From NCBI GenBank assembly GCA_946699065.1, contig CAMPDV010001605.1, positions 1 to 64,000 of the forward strand: a stretch of DNA of 64,000 nucleotides, written 5' to 3'. Each line of letters starts with the position of its first letter. Position 1 is the stretch's first letter. This stretch comes from Loxodes magnus. Lineage: Eukaryota; Ciliophora; Karyorelictea; Loxodida; Loxodidae. The position numbers and the translations under genes were made by a program. This document shows, one piece after another, positions 25,182 to 35,879 of the stretch. The notes under the pieces were generated by a model. It was not told the DNA's origin and searched no databases. It saw nothing but the letters and a program-made list of their open reading frames with translations.

Positions 25182-25800
25182 GATTATAGAGCGTGTAGCA
25201 CCTCGTTGGCGCGCAGCTCTTTAATAAATGTTTCAATACATGTCTATTTCTTCAAGTAAGCCTTCAGGTAATAAAAATTCTTCTCTTATTAGTTTCATAT
25301 CTTCATCATTTTCTTCTTCATTATCTCTTGTTCTTCTGTCTTCTATCTATCTACTTTTTATTGATTCTTTGTTACAAGCGTCCATTATTTTTTTTACATA
25401 CTTTGCTAATTTTTGTTTCTAATTCTTTTCTTCCTAATCAAGCTTTTATAAACTCATAAAAATTATCCTTTTCCTGCTCTATAATATTTTCCTATTTCTT
25501 TTTTTCATTCAATTTTCTTTTCTAAGTATCCTTTTTTTCTTTTTTCTAATATGTTTTTGATATAATCTTTTATTATCAAGTCAGTTTTAACTCTTTTTTA
25601 CTCTTCTTAGGTTCTAATTAATTTTTCGAATTTTGCCGTACCTCATATTTTATAAAATAGTTCCATTCCTTGTCTCTCTACTCCTATTGTTCTTAACTTT
25701 CTAATACATATTTATCTACTTTCTTTGTATTCTGAGCATTTTTCTATGATATGCCTTGCGTTTTCTCTTGCATCATTACAGAAAGGATAATAAAAGTTAA
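25182..25800 (-). mobile_element. 5'-truncated LINE: ORF2 C-terminus and 3' end
   Basis: The minus strand reads FYYPFCNDARENARHIIEKC, then SEYKESRQICIRKLR. This is the typical C-terminal zinc motif of LINE ORF2 proteins (C..C...H....C), with the first Cys changed to Tyr. After a frameshift the frame ends ...EEFLLPEGLLEEIDMY at TGA 25233-25235. The 3' UTR hairpin AAAGAGCTGCGCGCC...GAGGTGCTACACGCTCT, then TATAATC and TTTATTTATTT, is the same end found on the SINE families. The RT and endonuclease parts are absent, so this is a dead copy of the likely autonomous partner. Confidence 0.7.
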
Positions 25801-25979
25801 TATATTTAAGAATATTAAATTTTAAAGTTGAAATAGTTATTTGATTAGGTAAATATACTTTAATAAGATTATATTTATAATAATTTTAAATAAAATTGGA
25901 TAAAATAATTATTGAAGCAAAGGTGGATTTAAATGGAATTAATTTAAAATAATAAACTTAAGAACGAAAGATTAAATAT

Positions 25980-26335
25980 TATAAAGCAATGCTATTATTA
26001 AATATAGAAAATTTATTTTCTTAAAGATAGATTGCTTTATTTTTAATTTATACTAACTCATAAAAAAATTATAAAAATAAATAAAAATAAGCTTAAACAT
26101 AATATCAGCATACATCCATAAGAAAAATAAAATATTAAATTATATTAGTAAATATATCTATTAAATAATAAAAAATATTAAGATTAAATTGCAAATAAAT
26201 CTATAATATATTAATAATAAAACTGAATAAACAATAAAATAAAAGGCACATTCAACTGTATAGAAGTTAAATATAAAAGTAAAGCAATTATCTGAAAAAG
26301 TATGAAAATATATTTCTCTTAGCAATCCTATAGTT
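25980..26335 (+). pseudogene. LRR-family gene fragment
   Basis: The sequence at 26240-26320 (GGCACATTCAACTGTATAGA, then AGTTAAATATAAAAGTAAA and TATCTGAAAA) matches the start of the LRR region of the gene at 9734-11956. Weaker similarity extends upstream to about 25980. The rest of the gene is missing. Confidence 0.5.
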
Positions 26336-26683
26336 GTAGAATCAGTAGTACAACCAGAAAAAAAGAAAGTGAGAAAAGAGAAATATTGAATACTGTTCTG
26401 TAAACGCGTGGATTCTTCGTAAAAAATTGCTGGAAATTTTGAAATAAATAGAAGCCTGAGATTAAGAAAATAAAAAACAATGAATTAAGTAAATAAGCTT
26501 CATAGTACTCTGGAGGGCAAGTTTTATAAACTTAAGATAATGTACAGAAAAGATTAACAAAAAAAATGCGAAAAAATTCAAATACTCAAATTCTAATAAA
26601 TTCTTTGAAATAATTAGAATTTAGCCAAATGCAAAATAAAACCAGGAGAAAAGAGTAATAGTTTGAGTCATTATCATGTGCAC

Positions 26684-27307
26684 ATGACAGAGAAAGATTA
26701 TGAAGATTTTTACAGAATATTTTATTTCAACTCTGCAAACTTTAAAACAGTGAGGAACCTAATTGAAGATGGTATCGTTATAACTTATTATTATTATATA
26801 AAGGGGTAACATCTAAGAAATAATTCCTCTTAAATAAACCTTCTAGATAATAATGAGATACCTTGATTGAGATTTACTCGTTATAGGCTGATAAAAAAAC
26901 TTAAAAATGAAATACAAGAACTAATTAAGAAAGTAAATAGCTTAAATATAAAAACTATTATCTCTAAAATGATAATGAAACCCTTAATACAGAATTGAGC
27001 TAAAAATTTCTAATTATCTATTTAATAAGGAGATTAGAAGAGTAGAAGATAAAATAAAAGAAATTCTAAATCTCTACTAAATAAAGCAAAACAGTTATGT
27101 CTAAAGTTATGATTGAGCTAATGGAGATTTAATTGTCAAATTAAAATATTAATAAAATATAAAAAATCTAACAACTAATAAAAAAAAACCAATTATATGC
27201 CTATTCTTTAGAAGGCTTGGATAAAAAATACTTGAAGATACCAAAATTGCAAAAAAGCGAAAGTAAAAATTCTGATAAAAATTAATCAATATTTATCGTA
27301 TATCTGA
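26684..27307 (+). CDS. uncharacterised protein, possibly element-encoded
   Basis: ATG 26684 opens a frame of 207 residues (MTEKDYEDFYRIFYFNSANF...) to an in-frame TGA at 27305-27307. It has a good start (acidic and aromatic), then a Lys/Ile/Asn-rich stretch with coil character (KLKNEIQELIKKVNSLNIKT). No zinc motif is seen. The same frame stays protein-like after the TGA, so this TGA may be Trp rather than stop. It lies 250 bp before the Gag-like ORF at 27557 and could be the first cistron of one element. Confidence 0.35.
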
Positions 27308-27556
27308 AGGTGACCTATATAGGAATAAATGAATGGTGGAGATTAACTACTCTAACAAATAGAAGAGATTTAAAAAAGAAGAAACAAACAAGATTTTGAG
27401 TAATATAGTGTAGCTCTTTAGCTAAATCCTAATCATGATATTACTTGAAATATAAAGAAGATTATTTAAGAAACCTAAGTAAATATAATAAAGTAATAGA
27501 ATGTTTAGACATGCATATTTAAAAAACCATCCTCAAACTATTATCATAAAAATAAA

Positions 27557-28324
27557 ATGGAACCTAAGAAATAAAAGGTCTCTCTCAAAAAATACCATTG
27601 AACAGTAATCTAATCTAATTTAATTGAAAAACATTCTAATAAGATGAAGGATAATAATCTCAGTATTTTTAAATATAATCAGTGCATTAAAGAATATAAA
27701 ATCTACAATAATAATTAAAATAATATGATTATAATTTGAGAAATTTAAATAGAACCTAGATTAATTAATATATAATCCAAATCTTTAATTTCCATCTATA
27801 GAGGAAGCTATTAATTAAATCTAATCTTAAATGGGATAAAAATAGACGAAATAGATTAATAATTCAATAAAATTCCTCAGTTTTTTTAATTTTCTTAATT
27901 TTTATATTAAATAAAAGAACTCTTGGAACAGCAAACTTTCTAATAGGGAATTATTTAAAAGATAATCGGATAACAAGAATGTATATCTATGGAAATAGAG
28001 CAAAACGAAATTTAAAAAAGTTTAAAAGAAAAAATTAATTGTTATATATACTAAAAGTAACATTATTACAAAAGATGCTAGAAGATTTTAGCAACTTATA
28101 ACAAGAATAAGTAGGCCATTTTGAATTATTTATTTGCAATATGACCAACAAAGACTAAACTAATTTATCAGAAGAAGTTCTACATTTCAAGACTAAACTA
28201 AAAATGGCTTGCTTGAGTAATAGGACTACATTCAACAAACTAATGTTCAAAAGCAAGGATGGCGGACTAACGAAGTTCTAGTCAAATCTTTAGTTCAATA
28301 GAATGCAGATACAAGATTTGGTGA
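27557..28324 (+). CDS. Gag/ORF1-like protein, diverged relative of the 29.3-kb element
   Basis: From ATG 27557 (MEPKKQKVSLKKYHW) the frame stays in phase to TGA 28322-28324 (255 residues). The middle is a Gln/Glu-rich coil. The knuckle reads CYIYQKQHYYKRC, matching CYVCNKQHQWKYC of the 29.3-kb element with the second Cys changed to Tyr. The element-specific 3' phrase GGATGGCGGACTAACGAAGT (28256-28275) corresponds to GGATGGTGCGCTAATGAAGT of that element. The lost ligand suggests inactivity, although the frame is kept. Confidence 0.5.
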
Positions 28325-28379
28325 CTTTCAAAGCTCTCCTCTAAAATATAGATTTAATTTTATCTTTTTTAATAAAAAA

Positions 28380-28910
28380 ATGGATTCTACTTTTTCTAAA
28401 GAAAAAATAAATATAATCTAAAATAAAATAAAATAAAAAACTAAAAGGAGATATAACAGCTGAACTAGGATAAAAAAAATCAAAAATCAAAAATTTAAAT
28501 TAGAGAATAAATTAAAAAATTAGTATCTTGCTATAAATTACAGTAGAAATACAGCAAGATAATAGTTAGTTAAAAAAGGAATTTAGCAGAAAACCTGAAT
28601 TATAAGAGGTAAAAAAGCAAATCTAATATATAAAAGAGAAGATAAATAAGTTTATTTTAAATACACAATCCATTAAAATTAATTCTATGAAGACTCTATT
28701 AATATCGAGAAAGAATAAAAATCTTTTTACACAAAAAAATAAAGAAATATATAAAGAAATTGATATTGCAAGAGAAATGAACTTCAGATAGGGTAATGTT
28801 ACTATTTTTACAAAACTTAAAGAGTAGTGAAAAAACTCTGGAGTAAACAGAGTCAAACGTATTACAGTGAGATTGTAAGATAAAACCCTTTAAAAATTAA
28901 ATAATTTTAT
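28380..28910 (+). pseudogene. Gag/ORF1-like gene with degenerate knuckle
   Basis: ATG 28380 (MDSTFSKEKINIIQNKI) opens a Lys-rich frame. Near residue 140 it reads NWYCKRNELQIGQC, which aligns with CWYCKKHAHKVNQC of the element at 61 kb, with the first Cys and the His lost. It follows closely after the ORF at 27557. No clear stop or 3' hairpin was found, so the end is approximate. The standard-code ORF on the minus strand (28623-28856) is a shadow. Confidence 0.4.
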
Positions 28911-29245
28911 ATATATTAAAAATAAATTTAAATAAAAATATAATGTTTAATACTTAAAGCAAAATATACAATATCGTACAGGCTATTAGTGAGTAAGTTT
29001 AATTTAAGCGAGTTCTATTCCCCGCTTAGTAATATTAACATATATTGTTTTAGTCTCGAAATTGAAATGATACTAGCATTAATTCTCTGAGAGATAATAA
29101 TAAAATTTATTTTGCTTTAAAAGTTGATAATTTTAGTAAATTACTTAATTTAAAACATTTAATTTAGTCCATTAAGAGAATTAAGAAAAACAGCAAATAT
29201 TAATATAATCTAAAAGCTTTGATTTATAAAATTATTTATTGAGAT

Positions 29246-30115
29246 ATTATATAAAATGGTTTCTAAGAAATAACAGAACTTTGAACAAAACATTTAAACA
29301 GGAAAATTCTCTAAAAAATAAAAAAATGAAATAATTACAATGAGTGAAAGTGAAAAATATGATTGATATGATGAACATTAACCACTTGGAAATCCAGAAC
29401 TTAAAAAACTTCCGACACAAATTCAAATAGAAATATTATCTAAGTCATTAAAATAGTTTATGTTTAAAAATAGATATCTCACTGATAAAGTAGAAAAATT
29501 AGAAAAACTAATAACGTCTTTACTTGAGAAACAATATTAATAATCATAAGAAATAGAAGACAAACTGGAACAAAGAATTCTTTAAATTTAATAATAAATT
29601 CAGGTTACGCCATTTTCGATTTAACAGAATTAATCAGATCCTATGGAAATAGAAAATGAAGCCTCAAATTAAAATAAACAGTAAACGTTTATTTGAAATA
29701 AGTAGTAAATTTAAATTAAATAAGTGTTACAGGAATAATAGTTTAAAAGAAGAATAAAATGCTACGTGTGCAATAAATAACACCAATGAAAATACTGCTA
29801 CTAACTAAGCGAAATTTAAAGAAAGAATAAATAAGATATTTTTAGAAAACTATTTAGGATATATCCAACATAAAGCGGAAACATTTATAGAAAAAAATTC
29901 TTTAATTCAAATCTTAATCCTTGGAGAAATAATTAGGACTACATACAAGATGAAAACTATTCAGAATATTAAAGGATGGTGCGCTAATGAAGTGCTACAC
30001 CGCCTAACTAAGTCTATAGAAATTCAAGACAAATTAATGGAGACAAGCTGATACAATAGGTCAGATGGAGACTACTAAGGCTTTAACAAAGCTTTTTAAC
30101 TTTTAACTTTAACTT
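29246..30115 (+). mobile_element. Gag-only retroposon, family alpha (copy 1)
   Basis: An element of about 870 bp with near-identical but broken copies at 40223-40990 (-) and 60083-60957 (-). It starts just before the ORF at TATATAAAATGGTTTCTAAG. The 3' part has GGATGGTGCGCTAATGAAGT then GCTACACCGCC, a 100-nt trailer, and a tail of TTTAACT/TTAACTT repeats. The hairpin core GTGCTACAC is shared with the LINE and SINE ends. It carries no RT and must be mobilised in trans. Confidence 0.75.
29256..29990 (+). CDS. Gag/ORF1-like zinc-knuckle protein of element alpha, intact
   Basis: The frame is intact from ATG 29256 to TGA 29988-29990 (244 residues). An N-terminal basic head is followed by a coil (LTDKVEKLEKLITSLLEKQ) and a Gln-rich linker. 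The knuckle is CYVCNKQHQWKYC (CX2CX3HX4C), where the Trp codon is TGA; Gag knuckles often have an aromatic residue near the His. It most likely binds the element's own RNA. In-frame TGA also occurs at KYD-W-YDEHQPLGNPEL and TFI-W-NKQQ. This is the only copy of the family whose frame is unbroken, so it may be the active source. Confidence 0.75.
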
Positions 30116-30119
30116 TGAG

Positions 30120-30710
30120 TGAAAATAACAAAAATCTATAAATGTTATTATATTTTATAAAAAAGCAATACATTCACGAAACATAAAGATAGAATAATAT
30201 CATTAATCAATTCTAGTTACATATAAAAAGAACACATTTTCTAAAAGCATAAGTATAGCCTCAACTATATATAAGATTTATACATTCTAAATATAAACTG
30301 CTAAAAGGAAATCATATCATAATTTTAATTTAATAATAATATAAAATTAGAGCTAAAAATATAGAATTTACTTTCTATAAAAATCTTTATGAAAAAAGGA
30401 GTTTATTCTTAGTTTTTTAAGATTAAAAGATAGATTCTTAATATAATGATAATAATAATAAGGCTTTTTTAAATTATAAAATAATTGAATTTTACTTAAT
30501 GATTTATACATTTTTGATATTAAAAATAAAATTACGAATTATATTGGTAGATATAGTAAAATAGATATTGTTTAAGTTTAATTTTGGTTTATAAAATAAT
30601 TTAGTTATAATTATAAAGATTAAAATAAAGATATCTATTTAAAGTAGATTAATTAATTTATAGAAAATTAGTAAAAAGTATACTAAAACTAGAATATAAA
30701 GATGGGTAAT
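30120..30710. other. A+T-rich gap, nothing recognised
   Basis: No feature between element alpha and the 5' flank of LRR copy D. Confidence 0.5.
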
Positions 30711-30714
30711 AAGT

Positions 30715-30825
30715 AACTTAATAATTATAAGAGAAATAAATTATGTTATATTGATAAAAGAAATAATAGCAACATAATTTATTTATAATCTTTATTTATT
30801 TACACAGCTTTTTAGTTTATTATAA
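30715..30825 (+). promoter_or_regulatory. conserved 5' flank of the short LRR genes (copy D example)
   Basis: The block directly before the ATG is nearly the same in every short LRR gene. It contains ATAATCTTTATTTATTT, an ATTTATT-rich run, and the phrase TTTAGTTTATTATAAATGGA across the start codon; further upstream is a TAGCAACATAATTTATTT-like phrase. Equivalent blocks lie at about 2120-2240, 18317-18420, 22779-22890, 39640-39749 and 59999-60080 (the last interrupted by a retroelement). It probably holds the core promoter, but the conservation may only reflect recent segmental duplication. No known promoter motif is recognised. Confidence 0.45.
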
Positions 30826-32619
30826 ATGGAATAGAGTCAGTAGAGTCAAAACTTACTCTGCTGTAAATGTAGCAGGATATAAGCATACAAATAAGAAGGA
30901 GAGATCAAATTTTCTTACTTAGAAAATTATTAAAAATAAAGCTAAAGTAAAGAATCTTAATAGCAAATAATTTGTCAAGAATGCTAGCTAAATTAGGTAG
31001 CAGAATAAAATATCTAAACTCTAGATCTAAAGTAACTAGAAATTACTATTTAAGCAAGTATAAACTTAAATGAAAAATACAATAGAATATGGAAAAATAG
31101 AAACATTTTAGATACAATTATAAGCTTCCTAAAAAATAGAGAAATATGTAATCTACAGAAAACTAGCAAATACTTCCATTAGTTTAGATTCAGTTATAAA
31201 ACTTTATCTATAAACAAATATTAAGAAAAAGATGTAAAATATATAAAAAATAGAATAAGCTGAATTTTAAGATAATTGACTCATTCATATGTAAAGAATC
31301 TATTTATTGAAGCATAATATTTATCTAATAATATATGCTTATAATTACAAAATCAATTAAATCATATATTTATACTAAAAGGCTAAAGCAATTAATATAG
31401 AAATTCAAATATGATAGAAAAACTAGAATTATGAAATTGGCCAATAAAGAACGTAAAATTACCCGATCTTTCTCTATGTAAAAACTTAAAAATGTTGAAT
31501 CTTTGATTAATTGACTTGGAAGATTCAAACTTAGCCTTCCTATAAAATTTAGTAAGTTTAGAACGCATTGCTTTCTATTTCTTAGATAACATAACAGGGT
31601 AATTTTTATTAGATTATTGTCTAAACTTATAATTGAAAGAATTAAAAATAAAAAGCAAAAATCTGAATAGTGGGATTCTAACATAATATCTGCAACTAAA
31701 AGGAAATTAGATTGAGAATATTAATATAGATACTAATAAATAAAATCATTAATTTATACATTTATGTCCTAACTTAAATCAATTAAATCTAATTAATCCT
31801 TAAAATTTATCAGATTCACTTTTAGATAAAATAAACATTAGAAAAATAAAAAGAATCTAATTTTAAGAAGTTTCATTCTCTTAAGCTTTTTTAAACTTTT
31901 TCTCTAATCAATTTCCAAGTCTTAAAGAAGCTGAAATAATCGATTGCAAAATTTTTAGTTAAAAAAATCTAGAATTGTTGCTAAAAAACTCACCATAGTT
32001 GGAATAAATAAATTTGGATAATTTGGAGTAGTTATAAAAAGCAGATTATAAATTAATAGGAATTTATTGCTTAAACTTAAAATTAATAGAATTACAAACA
32101 AATAATGAAGATTTAGACGAAGAACTGTAAATAATATTCTAAAACTGTAGAAGATGCACTTATATATAACTTAAAATAAAATAAATTAAAAAGGAAACTT
32201 TAGTTATTATTAGAGAAAATTGCCTATTTTTATAAAGTTTTCATTTATCTGATTGTTTAGTTAATGGAGAAAATTGAATAAAAGAAATTACTAAAATATA
32301 GAAATTAAGATTATTAAGTCTTGATAATTGCAATTTAATAAATACTGATGTAATTGAGATAATAAAAAATAAACAGAGATTAACATTTTTAAGCTTATAA
32401 GGAAATTAAAATATTACATAAGAAGCATTTCCTATTTAAGACGAGAACGGTAAAGACTTTCAAATGTACAATAGCTTAAAATAGTTATATATATGAGATT
32501 GTAATTTAATATAAGAATAGCATACATAAATCTTGAAATAGAAGTATAAAAAAATAAAAATTTATTTTGATTTCAGCTACAAAGGTCAAGAATAGGAGGA
32601 AATAGATTTCGAGCTATAA
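30826..32619 (+). CDS. F-box-like/LRR protein, short form (copy D)
   Basis: ATG 30826 (MEQSQQSQNLLCCKC) opens a frame that stays in phase to the family end ...EEIDFEL. C12/C13/C15 and C50-x2-C53 form the N-terminal cysteine unit. An F-box-like helix pair (NRNILDTIISFLKNREICNL) lies at about 91-120, and LRRs fill the rest (for example LRLLSLDNCNLINTDVIEII). At the W-x-W site this copy has TGA (31432-31434) and TGG (31438-31440), the reverse of copy A. At the place of the usual TGA stop it has TAA (32617-32619). If TAA is always Gln, the protein continues to TGA 32824-32826. Confidence 0.83.
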
Positions 32620-33044
32620 AATGTTTAAGAATATTAACTTAAATAACATTCTTATTTTAATATTATTTTAAAAGTACATATTAGAATATTAAAAATAAAT
32701 AAAACATAAATGTAGTATATTAATATACGGGAACTATATATTAAAAATTATATTAATTCTTTGAGGCAAGCTAAATAAGTTAAAGAATTGCTTATTTATT
32801 AAGTATTAATTTTTCTGTTTACTTGAAACAGTTAATTTAAAATCTAAATTTTAATTATAAAACATATAGTTAAATGATTTGTAACTTTATATCTTAATAG
32901 TGATATAAGTGAAAATGAAATTAAATTGAAAAAGTAACAAATAAGTTTAAATTATATTTCTTAAATTATAAATACTTTTATAACTTATTGAAAATAATTA
33001 AATTAATAAAAATTATATAAATCATTTAACTCTCAATAACTAAA

Positions 33045-33245
33045 AAGATAGTTGGGCAGTGCTATTTTCTGAAGTGAATACTGTCTTCGAGATTCTCCGC
33101 TCTTGGTAGGGGTTTGAAGAATGGCTGCTCATAGTGATGGAGCTTCCTGGTAGTTGTATCTGGAACATAACAGGATATCCCCGTTATTCCTTAAAAAGAG
33201 AGAGCCGTGTCGTCGAATTGGAAAGGAGTTTTTTTTCTCCAAAAC
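33045..33245 (+). pseudogene. RNase P/MRP-like RNA, internally deleted copy
   Basis: The 3' two thirds match the copies at 14479 and 23697 (CCGCTCTTGGTAGGGGTTTG, ACAGGATATCCCCGTTATTCC-like). About 90 nt including the GAAAGTCC element are missing near the 5' end, and the terminal hairpin loop is filled by a T run. Not expected to function. Confidence 0.55.
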
Positions 33246-33735
33246 TCTTGTAGTTAAAATTAATTAATTAATCATTTAACTCTCTAATTATAGATTTTTA
33301 TTATTTTGTCAAGATACCAAATTTTATTAAGAATCTAATAATTCTAATTTTTGATTTAGTAAAGGATAAGTAGAAATATAATAAAAAATTTTATAATATA
33401 ATTTCTTTTTAATTGATTTTATTAGAATAATAATTCTAATTTAATTATGATTCTTTACTACTAAAATTAAAATAAATAATTTAATGCTTTTTTTATTTCT
33501 CTTAAAAAATGTTGCTATTTTTTTGATTTTTTATATAGTTAAATATTTTTTTGATTTCTTGAAAAATTAAAAAATTATAGAAAATACATTTTTTATAATT
33601 TTTTTTATTCATACAATTAAACTAATAAAATTATATTTAATAAATTTTTAAAGATTTAAATAACTCCTAAAGAATAGAATAATTTACTTTCTTTTATATC
33701 ATATTTAATTAAATAATTTTCATTACTATTTAATT
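33246..33735. other. A+T-rich gap, nothing recognised
   Basis: About 490 bp, no supported feature. Confidence 0.5.
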
Positions 33736-33738
33736 AAA

Positions 33739-33810
33739 TCCGCATTAGTCTAGTGGTTAAGATATTCGGCTCTCACCCGAAAGACCCGGGTTCAAGCCCC
33801 GGATGCGGAA
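33739..33810 (+). tRNA. tRNA-Glu(CTC): tRNA-Glu (anticodon CTC)
   Basis: A complete 72-nt gene: acceptor TCCGCAT with ATGCGGA, TAGTCTAGTGGTTAAGA D arm, anticodon CTC at 33772-33774, T arm GGGTTCAAGCCCC. It is the better of the two Glu copies and pairs convergently with a Lys copy 40 bp downstream. Confidence 0.95.
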
Positions 33811-33849
33811 TTATTTTGTTTTTTTCTTATAAGTATATAATATTAAAAA

Positions 33850-33922
33850 CACCCAACGTGGGGCTCGAATCCACGACCACCAGATTAAGATTCTGACGTT
33901 CTAACGATTGAGTTCGCCGGGT
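33850..33922 (-). tRNA. tRNA-Lys(CTT): tRNA-Lys (CTT)-like, decayed copy
   Basis: Minus-strand copy of the gene at 19954 with anticodon CTT (33887-33889). It has changes in the D arm (GAACTCAATCGTTAGAAC instead of TAGCTCAGTCGGTAGAGC) and in loop position 32, while the acceptor end pair is A-T instead of G-C. The A-box damage makes transcription doubtful; likely a pseudogene. Confidence 0.7.
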
Positions 33923-33924
33923 TT

Positions 33925-34890
33925 TATTTTATAAAAATGAAACAACTTAAATAAAATATTCTAAATATTAAAAATGTCTATAAATTTAGAACTTTTGCTT
34001 AAATAATTAAATTTATTTTATTATTTTAGCAACATTTTAACATATATATCAGGAACTTTAAATAAGAATTGTTTATATCTTAGCTATTTTGAGCTGAGTC
34101 AATATTTTAGTTTAGGAGATTTGGATTAAAAAGTTTATAAAATTAAAAAATTTTAATTTTAAATTATATTAAGCAAGCTTTATTGTTTCGATTCATACTT
34201 TTTTATCAATTTTTTACTTATCAAACTAAAATGGTTGAAAGTAATTAATATGATAAATAATACTTCGCAATTGTTCTCTTAAAAAATGTAATCTTATAAA
34301 CTAAATATACTTGCAAAAATCCTTTAATTTACTTTTAGTTAGTTCAATAAGAAGTATGGATAATTTTAGAGATTTGGATAAAATTTTAAATATTAGAGTT
34401 TACATCTTAGTGTCTAATTAGATTTTTAGTTAGATGCAAGAATTATTAGATCTATTTTAAGAATATAATTTATTTTTATTAATTTTATTAGATTAAATAA
34501 TAAAAGTTGTTTACTTTATTTAGGCTTGTAGACAAGCCATTGGTTTATTTAATAAATATACTTACTTATTATTATCTTTTAGAAAGAATGATTTTCACTA
34601 TTTCTATATAATTAAATCTAAGCTGCTGTGATGCTTATTTTTTCTTTTAGACTATTTAATTATTTTGAAGATGATGGCTAATAGATATAATATCTTTTGC
34701 AGAGCGAAAATAATTTTAATGAAGTCTAATATACTACATATAATGTAAATGTAAATGCTTTTTAATCTTAGCAAACTATATTTAAGAAATTGCTTTTATA
34801 AGATTTTTTAATTATAATTGATTGATGATATTATTCCTTAAAAATTACATTAACTAGCATTTTTTAATTTAAAGGAAAATAAATAATAGA
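33925..34890. other. A+T-rich gap, nothing recognised
   Basis: About 960 bp without a convincing feature. Confidence 0.45.
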
Positions 34891-34895
34891 AAAAT

Positions 34896-34978
34896 TCATC
34901 TGGTGAGATTTTAACTCGTGTAAGTTTTCTCCCGCTAGAACATATGTCTAATGCTTTGGACCGCTCCACCACTCATAC
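34896..34978 (-). pseudogene. tRNA-Leu pseudogene
   Basis: The minus strand reads GAGTGGTGGAGCGGTCCAAA...TTCTAGCGGGAGAAA...GAGTTAAAATCTCACC, matching the tRNA-Leu at 7155. The anticodon loop is CATATGT (position 33 not T), the B-box is damaged and the acceptor stem no longer pairs. Confidence 0.75.
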
Positions 34979-35029
34979 TAGATTTATTAATTTATCTTTT
35001 ATTTTTACTAAATTGCATGCAAGAAGTGA

Positions 35030-35600
35030 TCAAAGTTTAATAGAGCTTAAGAGAGGAATTAAACTTTTTAAAATTATAAATTTATATATTTTAAATGTTT
35101 ATTTTGTCTTTAAATCAATCTGAATAATTTTAGGCTTAATTAATTAAATTAAAGTTAGTTAGGAAAAAATTAATAAAATGGCAATTTTTTAATCTATTGT
35201 ATTTAAACTTATTTATTCTATAAAATTTCCTTTTATTTGATGATATAATTTAAGCATATATTAGTTTAAATTATGTTGCCCATTTAAAATTAATTTATCT
35301 TTAAATTTAAGCAATAGTCTAGTGAAATGAGTCTGTTATATTTTATAATAAAGATATTTAAAATTATTCTAAATTTATTAATTTTGCTATAATAGTTTAA
35401 ATTTAATCTTATAAGTCTATAAGTTAAAAATTATATGTTTCTAGATTTTGTCTTAGATTATAGTTGAATTTAATGATTTTTATATATCATCTTCTTGCTT
35501 AAATAACCTAATTAAATTTTAAATAGTCTGATTTTTATTTATAGCTAGTAATATATTACCTTAGTTTTTAGTATAATTTTTAAAATGATAAATATATAAA
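35030..35600 (-). pseudogene. degraded short-form LRR gene fragment
   Basis: The strand and order of blocks match the middle of LRR copy A (for example AGCTTAAGAGAGGAATTAAA at 35045, the GTTTATTTT...GAATCTGA region, and the AGTCTAGT/TGTTATATT...ATAAAGATAT block). Many indels break the frame. Its limits are vague. Confidence 0.5.
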
Positions 35601-35879
35601 ATTTGTATTGATTTATCTTCTTTATAATATTAATTAAGTAAGTACTTTTTCTTTTATCTATATAATTGTATATATTTACTTAGAACTAATAAAATGATTT
35701 ATACTTATAAATATGATTTATAATTAACTATTAACTATTTATTTTGTAATAGTAAGTTTCTTTAGATATTTTTAATTAGCTTAATGATTCCTTTAATAGC
35801 AAATATACAATATAACTATTTATCTAAATCTCTCTTTTTATCTCATAACTTAAAATTTACCTGAAAATTGCTTATTGAA

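Noticed and set aside
25182..25800. A full LINE with reverse transcriptase in the window
   Set aside because: Only the ORF2 C-terminus and 3' end were found; no YADD-type RT motif or endonuclease was seen on either strand.
30826..32619. UGA = Cys (Euplotes-like code)
   Set aside because: TGA exchanges with TGG in paralogues, and TAA/TAG are sense codons here, unlike in Euplotes.
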